A DNA stretch of 64,000 bases. Source: Gnetum montanum (taxonomy: Eukaryota; Streptophyta; Gnetopsida; Gnetales; Gnetaceae). Where the stretch lies: contig MNCI01005181.1 in the NCBI GenBank assembly GCA_015680685.1, positions 189,846 through 253,845 of the forward strand, in the 5' to 3' direction. The notes beneath the pieces are model-generated. The model was not told the origin of the DNA. It searched no databases and saw only the letters and a list, made by a program, of their open reading frames with translations. Shown here piece after piece: positions 35,341 to 47,163 of the stretch (position 1 is the stretch's first letter; each line of letters starts with the position of its first letter). The position numbers and the translations under genes are program-made.

Positions 35341-36372
35341 TCCTAGTGCTAGCAAGATCCAAAACGGATATTAATCCAAGAATGAATCCAAAAATAACTT
35401 CTTCATTAGTTGGGATGAAGATCAAAGTGAAGAGGAAGTAGAGACTTCACAAGATTCACATCTCATTTGTATGACTCTTACAGAAGATGATGATAGAACA
35501 ACTGAAGATGATGATCAAATAATAGAGACCAATGAAGAAAGATATGACCTATTTTGTACTGAAATTTTGTTCTTTGAAAGTCTTTGTATCAAGCTAAAGA
35601 AGGCTTTAAAAGAAAAGAATCGAGAATTATCTCTACTCAACATAAAAAAATTTAGATCTCTCACAAGAAAACTCAAACCTCAAGACTAAGAATAAGAAAT
35701 AAACCTTATCATATAAGTAGGTTGAATAATAACTTATAGATACAAAACTTGTAAATTAAAGACTTATCAATGAAAAGGAATCTCTTTGCATAGTCCTGGG
35801 ACAAGGAAGAAATCCAGATGATGAAAGTGAATTGGGATGTTTTTAACAAGAAGCAGTATCAACATCCAAATAAAATGCTACAACAAGATTATAAGTGTTA
35901 ACAAATACTTCATCCAAATAAAAATGCTACAACAAGATTAGAAGTGTTAATAAATACTTCATCAAAATAAAAGGTAGTTCCAAGGTTTGACTATTTTAAC
36001 CACAGTAGAAAAGTTAGATGCTATTATTATGACAAAATTATGCATAAGAAATGGAATTTCAATTTAAAATATCACCACATGAATACTTGGTCCTATCATA
36101 AGACTCCTTGGTCTTATCCAAAGATGTCCAAAAAGGAAATATTGTAGGACAAAAGGGAGTGGAAGATAAATTAAAAGGGAAAGCAAAGCAAAAAGGTGTG
36201 GAGAATTAACCCAAAAGAAGAAGGTGAAAGAACTCTTACCAACAATTTTATAAAGGAAAGTTAGACATTGGAAATACAAGAAACTTGTACAAAGAAAGAA
36301 GGAACTTCAAAAGGAGAACCTCATTCCCAATCTTCATAGACTTCATGATCTCTCATTAGTAAGCAAGGTAAG
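35341..36372 (+). pseudogene. Copia gag, C-terminal part (C1), resumed after C2
   Basis: It starts with the second half of the zinc knuckle (FECPS) whose first half ends at 13046. It continues with a QSEEE--TSQDSHLIC block (about 35430-35465), close to the homologous block in D (about 56690-56740), then a charged open stretch 35471-35689. A possible second knuckle (CYYYDKIMHKKW) is near 36020. It is degraded by stops. A GTAAGT preceded by CAAG occurs at 36368, like the sites after gag in D and H. Confidence 0.7.
35865..35970 (+). repeat. Tandem duplication of about 50 bp in the C1 gag tail
   Basis: Two neighbouring copies share CATCCAAATAAAAATGCTAC (first copy one A shorter) and TAACAAATACTTCATC-like ends. 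They are slightly diverged. Confidence 0.7.
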
Positions 36373-36373
36373 T
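36368..36373 (+). promoter_or_regulatory. Candidate 5' splice site after gag of C1
   Basis: AGCAAG/GTAAGT is a near-perfect plant splice donor. Comparable sites follow gag in D (about 57418, CAAG/GTAAGT) and in H (minus, about 47133, AAG/GTAAGT). It may allow a spliced RNA for the extra ORF downstream. The function is inferred. Confidence 0.4.
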
Positions 36374-36674
36374 AGATATATGTTTTCATTTTCTTATTTA
36401 AAACATCTTGTAATACTATAATCCATGGTAGCTATCCCTAAAATTTTTTATACTTTAGTCATTTTACTACCAATGTAGATGTCCACCTATAGACATCTAC
36501 ACTTAAGCATCTACATCTAATAGATAAATGGTTACTCATAGATGTCTACATCTATAGTTAAATGTCTATTTGAGTATCTTTCATTATGGGATAGATGTCT
36601 AAATTTGTAAGAAAAATCCTTAATAGTCATGATTATATAAAGCATACACTTCTCATTTTTCTCATTTTTCCTCA

Positions 36675-38262
36675 TCCAAGCTTACACATCCAAGAGAAAA
36701 TGACCAAGGATTTCATCACAATGCAAATCCATTCTTTCCCTTATAGATCCATGACCCACAAGAAGATTGGAAGGTTTACAACCTTACCATGCAAGAGAAA
36801 AAAGTCAAAGAAAGAATCTTCAAGCACAACAATACTTATCTACCTCAATTTCATTCCATTGAAGCACAACATGAGGTGACATATTCTATTTTAATTGTAT
36901 TTGAAAAATCTCTATACTTCCAACAATGTCATCAAAAGGAATTAATAGTATTTTTTTCAAGCTATAAATTGGATCTCTTTCATTTCCTTGAATTTTTGTG
37001 TTTTGGAGATCCCTATTAGGGAATTTTACAATAATATTGCCATCACTAATGCTACAATTGGGATCTTTACCTTTACTATTGAGGACATTTTAATTGAGGT
37101 AACTCCCCAAGTAGTCAATGTCATTCTCATCATTTCTAACTCAAAACTTCATAAGGTCATCATTCACTTTATGTCTGATATTTTCTCAAGTGGTGTAATC
37201 CTTGTTTCCCATGATGAGTTCTTTGATGCTCACTTCAATTAGTCAATGTTTTTGAGAATTAGAAAAGTATCATTGTTAAAGGGGGAAGTTATAATTACTT
37301 TCTACCAGCTCAAGCTTTTGTCCTGTATTGTCTTCTTACTAGTTAGTCATTAAACTTTGGACATATCCTTTATAAATACATGTTGGAAATTCACACTATA
37401 GAGAGAGTTTATGAGCATCCTCTTCTTATTAGTTTGTTAATTCATTAGAGAGAAGCTCCTATTCCTAATATGCCTTTACTGAAAGGTAAAAGAAGTCTCG
37501 ATGAAAATTTAGAAAAAAGAAGTACCACTCATAGAGAACTTACATAACTAAGCTCTATACTATAGAAAATAAGAAATAAGAAAGCTTCATCACCTCCCAA
37601 GGCCTCTCCTTAGCTTTTAAGAATATGTTGAAACCTTTTGCTAGGACTCTTGGAATGATTGGATGGAACCTTTTTTACCTTCATAAGAGAATGGATGTAA
37701 CTAGAGTACCTCTTCCTCTAGATGGGTAGTAGTTAAGGAGATTACAACTCCTCTCATGGTAGATAGTGAGGAGGACTATCTAGCACTAGCTAAGAAATCC
37801 ATGGTTGTTGAGCCATCCTAGGCATATGACTTAGGAAATGCCTCTACTTCTAAGAACCTTGATGCACCACCAACACATATCCAAGGGAATTTTCTTGATC
37901 TTATGTAGCCTAGACCTAGCTCTCATATTCATAAGGATGTTTCTCAAACATTTAAGAACCAAGTGATGGATAGCATCTTTGGGATCACATCTCGGTGAAG
38001 ACCAATTGATCATATTACATACCATATAAAGGATACTTTTTCATCTTCTCAATAGGCATCATCTCATCCACATCCATCATCTCAATTTCAAGTAAAGCTA
38101 CAATTCCATAAAGCTCTTATAATAGTTCCATCTTTAGATGACGATGAGCGACATGTCTCTAGCACTAGTAGTGAAGATGAAGACGAAGAGACATATAGAC
38201 ACTCTTATGTAGCAGTCACCTCTAATGATGGCTCTAATAATGGCACCAAGGTTTGTGGATAA
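36675..38262 (+). pseudogene. Extra ORF region of C1 in place of pol
   Basis: Two overlapping open stretches (to 37019 and 36988-37242) read as one protein with a frameshift near 37000. The block IPIREFYNNIAITNA and IEDILIEV recalls the (V)REFYANL pattern of plant transposon-associated proteins of unknown function. After a gap with stops, a serine/glutamate-rich end (DDDERHVSSTSSEDEDEE, about 38140-38190) runs to a TAA near 38262, followed by a purine tract (GAAAGGGGGAG, about 38298). I see no protease, integrase or reverse transcriptase in C1. The family assignment is weak. Confidence 0.45.
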
Positions 38263-38776
38263 ACACTATTAATGGTCCCTCCTTTTGGGTGATGTCTAGA
38301 AAGGGGGAGAATTTCAATAGTTGTGTTTGTATTAGTATATGGATAGACATGTGGTTAGATGTATTTGTGTATGAATGGACATGTGTATTTATGTGATCAT
38401 GTTATATTTTGGATAGTTTGTGATTATGATTTCTTTGGGCAATTTTTGGTACTGGTATTATGTTATTTATCTTTAATATTATCAATGACATATATATATA
38501 TAGCATGAATAGTTTATGCATTTGAAATAGGTTATTTTTTTATCCTCTTGACTATATCATATGATGAAGACCTCTTAATGATATCAATTTTTTTATGGAG
38601 TCATGTGATTTGGACTTATTGACTTAAGCCTTTATATCACGATTCCAACAATACCCTCTACTACCATTGGAGTTTATACATCTTAAATGCTTTTACTATT
38701 TACCATATAATTTATATACTATGGAATGTACTAACCCATTTTCTTAAGTTTTGGATATTACCAGAAAGGAAGAGAT

Positions 38777-39897
38777 TGTTGATATTTTGATATGTCAAAA
38801 TCTTAGAGAAAATGAAAAATTTAGAATATGTATATGTGATTGTAATCTTACAAAACCATGAAAGAGTATAATGATCAAGGACATAAAATAGAAATCTAAG
38901 ACCTCAAAACAAGAGCTAAATTAGAACAAGATCTATGTTGAGATGTTAAAATGAAGACTAAGTGGACAAGGTAAGAGCACGGATGGAAACAAAGTCTACA
39001 AGCCAAACAAAGATGCTCCACGGACTGCCAAGATGCCAAAATGATAAAGGGATGGATCAAGACTCAAAATGATCTAGTAAAGTAGACATATCACAAAAAT
39101 ATCATATGCCTCTCTTGGAGGATAGATGTCTCATGGTAGACACCTTACTATAGACATCTCAACTTTTGGAGATACACCGCTCCTACATTAAGGTTGTTCA
39201 TAATTATATGTCTCATTCTTGAAGTGAATAGTTAAACTAGCTATTTAGTAGTTGTTGCATGAATTCTAAGGAGTTTTAGAAAACTCAAAGAGGATAAGAA
39301 TAAGTGGAATTCTTGGGAAATATGTAAGTATTGTTCATTATCAAATCTATCCAAGGCTATTCAAAGAGATTTTGTGTTTTTCCTTCATTGTGTTATCTTT
39401 TGTATGTATTAGTTGTTTGAGCCTAATTGCAAGGACTCTATAAATTAAGTTACACTTCCTTCCTAATATTTTTCTTTCTTTCTTTATAGCCCTGTGGGGT
39501 TGATGTGGTTCTTGTGGGAAAGCATCTTCGTTGAGCTTGTGAGGACCTTACGAGGTTAAGTGATTTTACAGCAACAAAGCACTCTGGTGTGAAGCTCAAT
39601 TTTATAAAGGTTGTGGAATCCTTTAAACCATACTTTGGATTTGTTGGGACCTTGAGGTGTTAATTGGTTTCACAGTGACAAAACACTCTGAAATAGAGCT
39701 CAAATCCTGTAAAGGTTATGGTGTTCTTCAAATCAAATTTTTGAAGTAACAAATTTTGGAGATCTACATAGATTCTATCCTCTGAGTGTAAACCTGCCCA
39801 TGTTGGGGAATCACATAGAAATTGTGTTTGATTTTGATGGTTACAACATTTTAATTAGGAAACTTATTCAACCCCCATGCTAAGTTCTCAATCCACA
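38777..39897 (+). repeat. 3' LTR of C1
   Basis: It starts TGTTGATATTTTGATATG after the purine tract GAAAGGAAGAGAT and ends AATCCACA. Same length as the 5' LTR (1121 against 1122 bp). TATA-like box CTATAAAT near 39438. Confidence 0.85.
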
Positions 39898-40460
39898 TAT
39901 TGAACTCATGATACATCATTTTAACATTTCAGATGATGTCTTAGATCTTGTGGTGACTACATAATATGATGTGATATATATGCATGAAATGTTCCATTAC
40001 ATGTTGCTCAACATACCTCACATCTCTTCTCGAGTGTAGCATCAAACTTCTCATCTAAAAAAAATGTGTAAACACTTTCACTCAGTCTTGTATGAACCCC
40101 CTTTGTATATATGTGATGGATTTTGGACCTTAGGAGATCGATAGGCTAGAGAAAAATAATGTTGTATTTGGATTTGTGTCCTTATCTCTATTCATGCATG
40201 ATTTTTGGAAGAGATGAACCTATTTGCTAATGGTTTTATCTAGATAATCCATGAGCTATGGTATTAGTATACAATTTATATTATGTTTATTATTAGGTAG
40301 TCTCTATGTTGGAGGTCTAGATTTTTATGTTCTAGGATGGTATTTCTTATTTGATAGCTTGGTGATATACTATCTTAGTAATGTTTATATATGTATATTT
40401 TTTATTGTTTCATATGTAGGTAGTATATGATTTGATGGCTTTCCAGTGTGTTTATTCAAT
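39898..40460 (+). repeat. 3' LTR of chromovirus F, right part
   Basis: It continues the LTR cut at 10982. It aligns with 6160-6715 (for example the TAGCTTGGTGAT block and the LTR-end region). The end is approximate. Confidence 0.65.
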
Positions 40461-41538
40461 CTACTGACAATTTTATGTATGATGAATCTAATGGATGCTA
40501 TTTTTCAATTTTCACCTAAGCTGGGCATGGATAATCTACATGGGTATACATAATAACTCTAATCTTCAAGTTTTAAGTAAATTGAAGATCATTTGTATAT
40601 TTTTGTATATTAGACTAGACTACTATGGTAACTACAACACATAGTCAATTGTAGTGAGTGATTGCAAGCCAAGTGTGACTCACAATAGCTCATAGTTTGT
40701 TTCAAATTAATTTTTATAAAATTTTCTAGTAGGATTTTGTATTACAAGAAGGATGTAACTCATGGTTACACTTCACCCATGAGGATGGAACTCATATCAG
40801 GTCACACTAAAAATAAAGTCTTCTTGAAAATATAGATTTTTAGCTAACTATGAGATGTTATGACTAATAACACCCTTAGTAATAAAAGGTTTAATTTAGG
40901 TTTTTTCATCTTTAACAAATTATGCAAGGTCATCACCTATAGTAGATCATAGTAAGGACAAGGCTAAGAATGGGTGCAAAACACAATTGCTCATAGAAGG
41001 TAGCTCAATGATTTTAAAAAATTGGTTTAACACCAAAATAAATAGGGGTTCAAATGATATGTTATAAATGGAAGGAAAAGACTTAATTGAAGCTCTTTAA
41101 CAAATTTTATGGGTGCAAGTTGGATGTTATGAATATTTTTGAGATCCTTGTTTGAAGTATAAGAAGCTATTGTGCATGATCTTAGGTAATTAATCTTTAT
41201 TTGAAAAGAAATGTAAGGATTTTGAGGGTTATAAAGCCTTGTATTCTATAATTTTTATTAACTAAGAAAGGTTTGATTGATTGGAATGACCAATGGTTTG
41301 GTTTGAGTGATTGGAATGTCCAATGATTTATAGTTCCTTATTGTTTGTGTGTTTACAAGTTCTTTGCATTATATTTCAATTGTATTTTCATTTATGCATA
41401 TGTTATAGAGATGTTTTCAATACTATTTCTCTTTCTACATGCATTATAAAATAATTATGGTTGAATTGAGAATTTTTATGTATAGTTTTAAGGGTTAACT
41501 GTTCAAGAACATCTCATTAATCCTTGAAACCATGCTAC
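40461..41538 (+). repeat. 5' LTR of gypsy element G
   Basis: AT-rich; 40585-41230 aligns with 53800-54417 (AATAGCTCATAG, the CCTATAGTAGATCAT region and others). It ends just before a primer site at 41542. The left boundary is uncertain. Confidence 0.55.
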
Positions 41539-41541
41539 CTT

Positions 41542-41557
41542 TGATATCAAAGCATAG
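41542..41557 (+). promoter_or_regulatory. Primer binding site of G
   Basis: TGATATCAAAGCATAG resembles the initiator tRNA-Met complement TGGTATCAGAGCATGG with three differences. Confidence 0.55.
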
Positions 41558-42531
41558 ATTTAAATACTTTAGTCTTAAATATCATGTTTGAAGTCCATCT
41601 TAAATTTATTCTTGTCTAATTTATATGGATTCTTGATGTTTTAATGGTTGGATTATGTCTAGATGTATGAAATTACACTCATTTTGCCTTGAATTGATGT
41701 GGATTATCTTATATTTATAATTGGATGTTGGTAAATATCTTGAATTGCTTTTGAAACATGACATTCAAGAGGAGATATATTCAATATTTAAATAAAAACA
41801 TGAAATATTTGAAATATGCTTCCAAAATGATGATAGATAGGCTAGAGTAATTAGATGTTAAACTTGATTCTAATCTAGGTTACTCTCAAAGGAGAAATAA
41901 GGTTGAAGATCCATTCATTGATGAAGATGAAGGAGAATATGAAGATGAAAGAGGAGATGAAGAAAAGGTTGTTAATTCAACACATGGAAGTGAAGGATAT
42001 AATTTTTAAAAGAGTTTCAAGAAGGAGGAATACTAATCCTCATGAGAGATCTCAAAGGGATTTACTAGTTTATCATTCATCAAGGTCAAGCTCACCTAGG
42101 CATTCAAAGCTAGATGATGAAGATGAGGCTAAAATTGTGATATCTTTTAGAAATACATCAAGGCTTACTTATATTAATTTGAATTCTTTCAATGATATGG
42201 ATGGCTCACTTGCATTTGAGTCATAGTTAAACTCTTGAAGAAACATTTTAAGTTGGATGAGTACTACTTTTTGAATCCAAACTTAAAGTAATGGCTTCCA
42301 TTTGATGGAAAAGGAGTTTTATGAATTTTTCATGCAAAATAAAGTCCAAGTGAGAGAATGACCAGTATGCAATACATTTTGATATAGAAGTCTAGGCAAT
42401 TCAAGCAAAGAAAAGAGGTAATAATGAAGTTGAAGTAACTAAGGTAATGTGAGAAGGGTGTAAAGGATTTTTACCTTAAATTTTGTTAATTTTTACATCA
42501 TTGCATTATATCAAAGTGAGTTGAAATGGGT
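41558..42531 (+). pseudogene. Gag-side region of G
   Basis: The only open stretch is 41903-42226, a lysine/methionine-rich then arginine/serine-rich peptide. By position it should be gag, but I see no gag core or zinc knuckle before the N gap. Confidence 0.3.
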
Positions 42532-42665
42532 NNNNNNNNNNNNNNNNNNNNNNNNNNNNNNNNNNNNNNNNNNNNNNNNNNNNNNNNNNNNNNNNNNNNN
42601 NNNNNNNNNNNNNNNNNNNNNNNNNNNNNNNNNNNNNNNNNNNNNNNNNNNNNNNNNNNNNNNNN
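42532..42665. other. Assembly gap of 134 N
   Basis: A run of N inside element G. Confidence 1.
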
Positions 42666-44413
42666 GCTTCTCAAAGAGGAAATCCTAATGCTCAGAAGAT
42701 AGGAGATATGACTAAAATGAATTCATTCATGAAAATTGTGAATGTAAGAGATGATATTAATAGGAAATTATTCTTTAAAACTGGAGATAAATGTTTCATG
42801 AGTGATAAGTGGGTTTATATTTTGATTGATAAAGAAGCTTAAGAGATTGACATTTCTTCTAGATCAATTGATAGATTAGGTTTAGTAAATTATCCTTATC
42901 CTAGATCCTATAAGGTGCATTGGTTATTAAGGGACTTCTCTCAAGATATAATAAAATAATGTGTCTTGAATTTCAAGATTTCTAATTTCATTGATCATGT
43001 TATATGTAAAATATTGCTAATTGTTTGTACTAATGTAATCCTTGGTAGACCTTAAAATTTTAATAATGACACAAAGTTTGCTGATTCCAAAATATTTGGT
43101 CAATGGTTAGAGAAGATGAAATCCATGAATTAATTCCTATGATAACTAAATATGTGATAAATCAATCCTCAATTATTGCATCTTTGATTTAATTAGGGAA
43201 GAGAGACTACATGAAAGAACATGAATTGGACTACATCAATCCGTGGTTGAGAAATTTTAACTTTTAGTGGTGGTTATGAGATTCTCTAAATATTTTTTTA
43301 AGCTATTTAAGAATAAGTTAGATGATTTTACACCAATGAGAAATTTGTAGCTCCAAATTAACTTCATTTTAGTTTCTACCATTCCAAATAATGGGGCATA
43401 CTAGATGACATAAATTTAGAGGAAACATTACAAAAGAAAGTGGAAGAGCTCCTTGAAAATGCATATGTAAGAAAGTATATTCTTCTTATGAAATTTCAAA
43501 AATGCTACTATCAAATAATGAGAGTGAAGAGTGAAGGATATGCATTGATTCGAGGATACTGAATAGGGTTATAATAAGGTATAATTTTTTCTTTCTAAGT
43601 ATGGATGATATCTTTGATGCTTTGACATATTCTGAAGTACTTAGAAAAATTGATTTAAAGAGTAAATATCATCAAATTAGAATTAGATCATGTGATGAAT
43701 GCAAGATTACGTTCAAGATTTTGGATAATTTATTTGAATGACTTGTAATGTCATTTGGTTTAACAAATTTCCTTACCACATTCATGAGATTCATGTTTGA
43801 TGTGCTTAAATAATTAATTGGAAAATTTTTTATTATGTTCTTTAATAACATTATTATTTATAGCTTAAATTAGAAAAATCATGTTGGTTATTTAAGGCTC
43901 ATGTGCCAAATGTTTTATGATCAACACATAGAAGTGTAACTTTTTATAAAGAGAGATCACATAGTTGGAACATGTGAATTCTAAAAATTAAATGAAGATG
44001 AAAATAACTAAAACAAAGACTTAAAAGGAGTGGTAAAATCCAAAAAAAATTGAAAAGATATGTTCTTAGGTTTGTAGGCTTCTACAAGAGGTTCATCCAT
44101 AATTTCAATAACATTTTATGATCAATGATATATCTCTTAAAAAAGAATCAATTCTTTTGATTAGATAATGAAATGCAAGGGATTTTTAATTTGTTGAAGG
44201 AGAATATTGCACATAAATAAGTTCTTGTAATTCTAGATTTTTACAAAATTTTATCATTGAATATGGATGCTAGTGTGCTAGCACTTAGAGGTGTCTTATC
44301 ATAATAAGAAAGACCTATTGTATTCTTTTTAGAAAATCTTAATGCATCAAGGGAAAAATATAAAATCTATAAGAAGGATTTTTATGTAATCCTACAAGCC
44401 ATGAAGAATTAGA
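42666..44413 (+). pseudogene. Gypsy protease-RT-RNase H remnant (G)
   Basis: A protease-like ILIDKEA--IDISS block lies near 42820, with an ILGRP block near 43035. RT blocks: DSRILNRVIIRYNF (about 43545), MDDIFDALTYSEVLRKIDLKSKYHQIRIR (43600-43690), LVMSFGLTNFLTTFMRFM (about 43742), then FNNIIIYS (about 43840), where the catalytic FDDILIYS is expected, so both Asp are Asn. Then RFVGFYKRFIHNF (about 44070) and an RNase H start REKYKIYKKDFYVILQAMK (about 44350). Many stops; cut at 44414 by element H. Confidence 0.75.
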
Positions 44414-45494
44414 TGTGGATTAAGGACTTAGAAGGAGAGTTAAATAAGTTTCCAAATTGAAATTGCACCTATCACACAAAAACACCAAATTCTATGTGAT
44501 TCCCCAGCTTGGGTACTTCTACACTCAGAGGGTAGAATCTATGCACACCTCCAAACTTTGTTTCTCAATAAAATGTGGTTTGAAGAGCACCACACGATGT
44601 ATAAGCTCTGAGCTCTACATCAGAGTGTTTCATCATTGCGAAACCACTCAACCTAACAATATCCCAACAAGCTCAGAATGTGGTAATAAGGATCCCACGA
44701 CCTTTACAAAATTGAGCTCCACTCCAAAGTGTTTTGACATTGCAAAACCATTAAACCCTACAAGATCCCAACAAGCTCAATGTGGATGCCTTCTCACAAG
44801 AAGCACACCAATCCTACAAGGCTATAAGAAAAAGAAAAAGACACAAGAAAAGAATGTAACTAAATTTATAAGTCTTTGTCGTTGAAGCTCAATACAACAT
44901 ACAACCAAGAAAATGATGTTAAAATGAAGAAAAATAATAAAATAGCATAGATAAGGTGATGATTAATTTTATGTGAATAGTGCTTACATAATTTCCAAGA
45001 ATTTGGTATCTTGATATAGCCTTAGACTTTCCAAAAACTCCTTGGAATTCATACAATGACTACCTAATAGCTAGTGTAGATGTCTTCTTTGAATTTAGGA
45101 TGTCTACCTAAGATTTTCCTTAATTTGAGAGAGATGTCTCACAGAAAAATGGGACATCTTCTATGAGACATCTTCTCTAGGATAAAGACATCTACTATTT
45201 CTGGGAGATGTCTCCTCAACTTTTCGATTTTTTCTTCTAAGTTTTTCTTCCATAAATTTTTCTTCTTGCTAGTCATTGAAGCATCTACATTTTGTTTGTA
45301 GCCATTATTTTTGTCCATGCTCTCATCTTGGCCTATGTAATCTTTACTATGTCTTCTCATTGTGGATCTTATTTTTCTTGAGTCCTCAATTCTCATGTGG
45401 AGTTCTTGTTCATGTCCTACAAACACATCATCCATAACAAAAAATATATTTCTCTCCATTTTCCTTAAGGTTTTGACATACCAAAAGGTCAACA
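44414..45494 (-). repeat. 3' LTR of H
   Basis: On the minus strand it starts TGTTGACCTTTTGGTATG and ends AATCCACA. On the internal side stands the polypurine tract AAGGGGGAGAT (45497-45507). ORFs on both strands (44457-44885, 45139-45495) are within the LTR and not credited. Confidence 0.8.
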
Positions 45495-45507
45495 ATCTCC
45501 CCCTTAT

Positions 45508-47163
45508 TGGTAATGTTCAAAACATAAGAAAATGGGTTAGTAGATCCTAAAATCAATTAAGCTAAGGATGATGAAAGATTGCAAAATTGTATCCTTAATA
45601 TAGCACACAACTCATTAGTCATTAGGACACTTGTGAACTTTTGAATGAGGACATATATGACCAAGAACCTAGAAGCAAGAGCATTAGTAACCTCATAATG
45701 TCAGAATTTTAGAAATAAGAGCATTAGTACCATCATAGCGTCAGAACTCTAAATTTATAAAGATAATCATTAATACCATCATAAGGTTTGAGCTATTCAA
45801 ATATATTCATCAACTATGTCCATAAAGGTATTATCATTTAATAGCAATGTTGCTCATGAAATTTGTTCAAATATATCCATGAGATGCTAAAGCTGCTCAA
45901 TCCATACCAATGTACATAGCTCACAATCATATTACAAGTCACCACATTTATCACAATCACATATGATATCTAAGATAAGATCACCACAAGTAATGGATCA
46001 ATCACATATGATAACTATATGATACCTAAATTCACCGTTAAATTCTTCCCCTTTTTGGACATCATCAAAAAGGAGTAGAGCCTTAAAACTAAAAATAATA
46101 TAATGCATAATCTAAGTAAGACCTCATCAAAGTTTCTCAATACATTTCCATAACCATAGAACTTTCATAAAAACAAGCACATACATACTCAACTTCTATA
46201 TATTAGTTTTTAGATCAAGAGATAATGAAATTTCTAAGATGTCCATATTGATCACATGTATCTTAGGGAAGCTTGAGGTATATTATCCATTTCAAAAATT
46301 CCTATAAGGCTTTCATAATTTTAGAATAGAGGTGTGAGTACTTCATCTTGTTTCAATAAGAAATGTTTAACAATAAGAGAATTAAGTACTCATATATATA
46401 TTCATAATATGTCAATGATGTAGTACTATCATAGAGATATATTCAAATGAATTTCATATACTTGCACGATTGATTATCACTCTTAGGTAATAGAAATTTA
46501 TGGATTGAATCAAAAAATTTTGCTCTTTTACCTTCAATTTTTGAATATACATTGTTTTACCTTCCTAATAATTATGTCTTGGAGAAGATCTTCATAAATT
46601 TTCCAAGTATTGATGCTTCATAATAATTCATGAGGTCCAAGCTTCCCCTACATATGTGCTTATCGTTTCTTTAACATTTTCAAAACCTAAAGCTAATTCA
46701 TAATCTTTCTTATTCAATACTGAGTAATACAACAAGATTTATAGAAAGACAAAAATATTAGGCAAAAATTAATAGGAATAAAGAATAATAAAAATTTCTT
46801 GCTTGATCATTCAACTATGCTTTTCTTCATCATTTTCCTACAAAACTTGATCCAAGTTCTCATGTTAGTAGTATCTATGGATGTGATACCATTCTTGATT
46901 CTCAAAATTATATTTTCTTTTAAAAAAACTTTTTAAGGACATGTAATCAACTAATTAGTTCAAGAGATAACATGAGAGATAGTCATAGTACTTTGATCTC
47001 TTTTTCTGTGAATTAAGATATATGTTGTCTTTGATAAAAAGAATTCATATGATATTCAAAAATTAACCCAAATTTTCACTTATAAGAAAGGAAATACAAA
47101 CTTATCATGACTTACCTTACTTTCTCATTAATGTAGGAATGACTAGTGAAGTTTTAGATGAGG
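45508..47163 (-). other. Non-coding tail of H between gag and 3' LTR
   Basis: About 1.65 kb of AT-rich sequence without readable pol. A splice-donor-like AAGGTAAGT occurs on the minus strand near 47133, shortly after the gag stop. A repeated GCATTAGTA-C-TCATA word lies at 45680-45785 on the + strand. Confidence 0.5.

Larger units (their letters stand above)
10983..39897 (+). mobile_element. Element C1: Ty1/copia element without pol, carrying a two-level nest
   Basis: The LTRs are 10983-12104 (1122 bp) and 38777-39897 (1121 bp), both starting TGTTGA and ending CACA. Flanking target duplications are TATTA (10978-10982) and TATTG (39898-39902). Own sequence amounts to about 6.6 kb; the rest (13047-35335) is element C2 with B inside. 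Inside, gag can be read on both sides of C2, then an extra ORF region, but no protease, integrase or reverse transcriptase is seen. LTRs differ by roughly one base in five by eye, so the insertion is old. Confidence 0.8.

Noticed and set aside
36475-36600. Repeated GATGTCTACATCTA words as a separate satellite
   Set aside because: Similar words occur throughout the copia LTRs here; too short and irregular for a separate repeat call.
44457-44885. 142-codon + strand frame
   Set aside because: It lies in the minus-strand LTR of H; repeated LTR words explain it.
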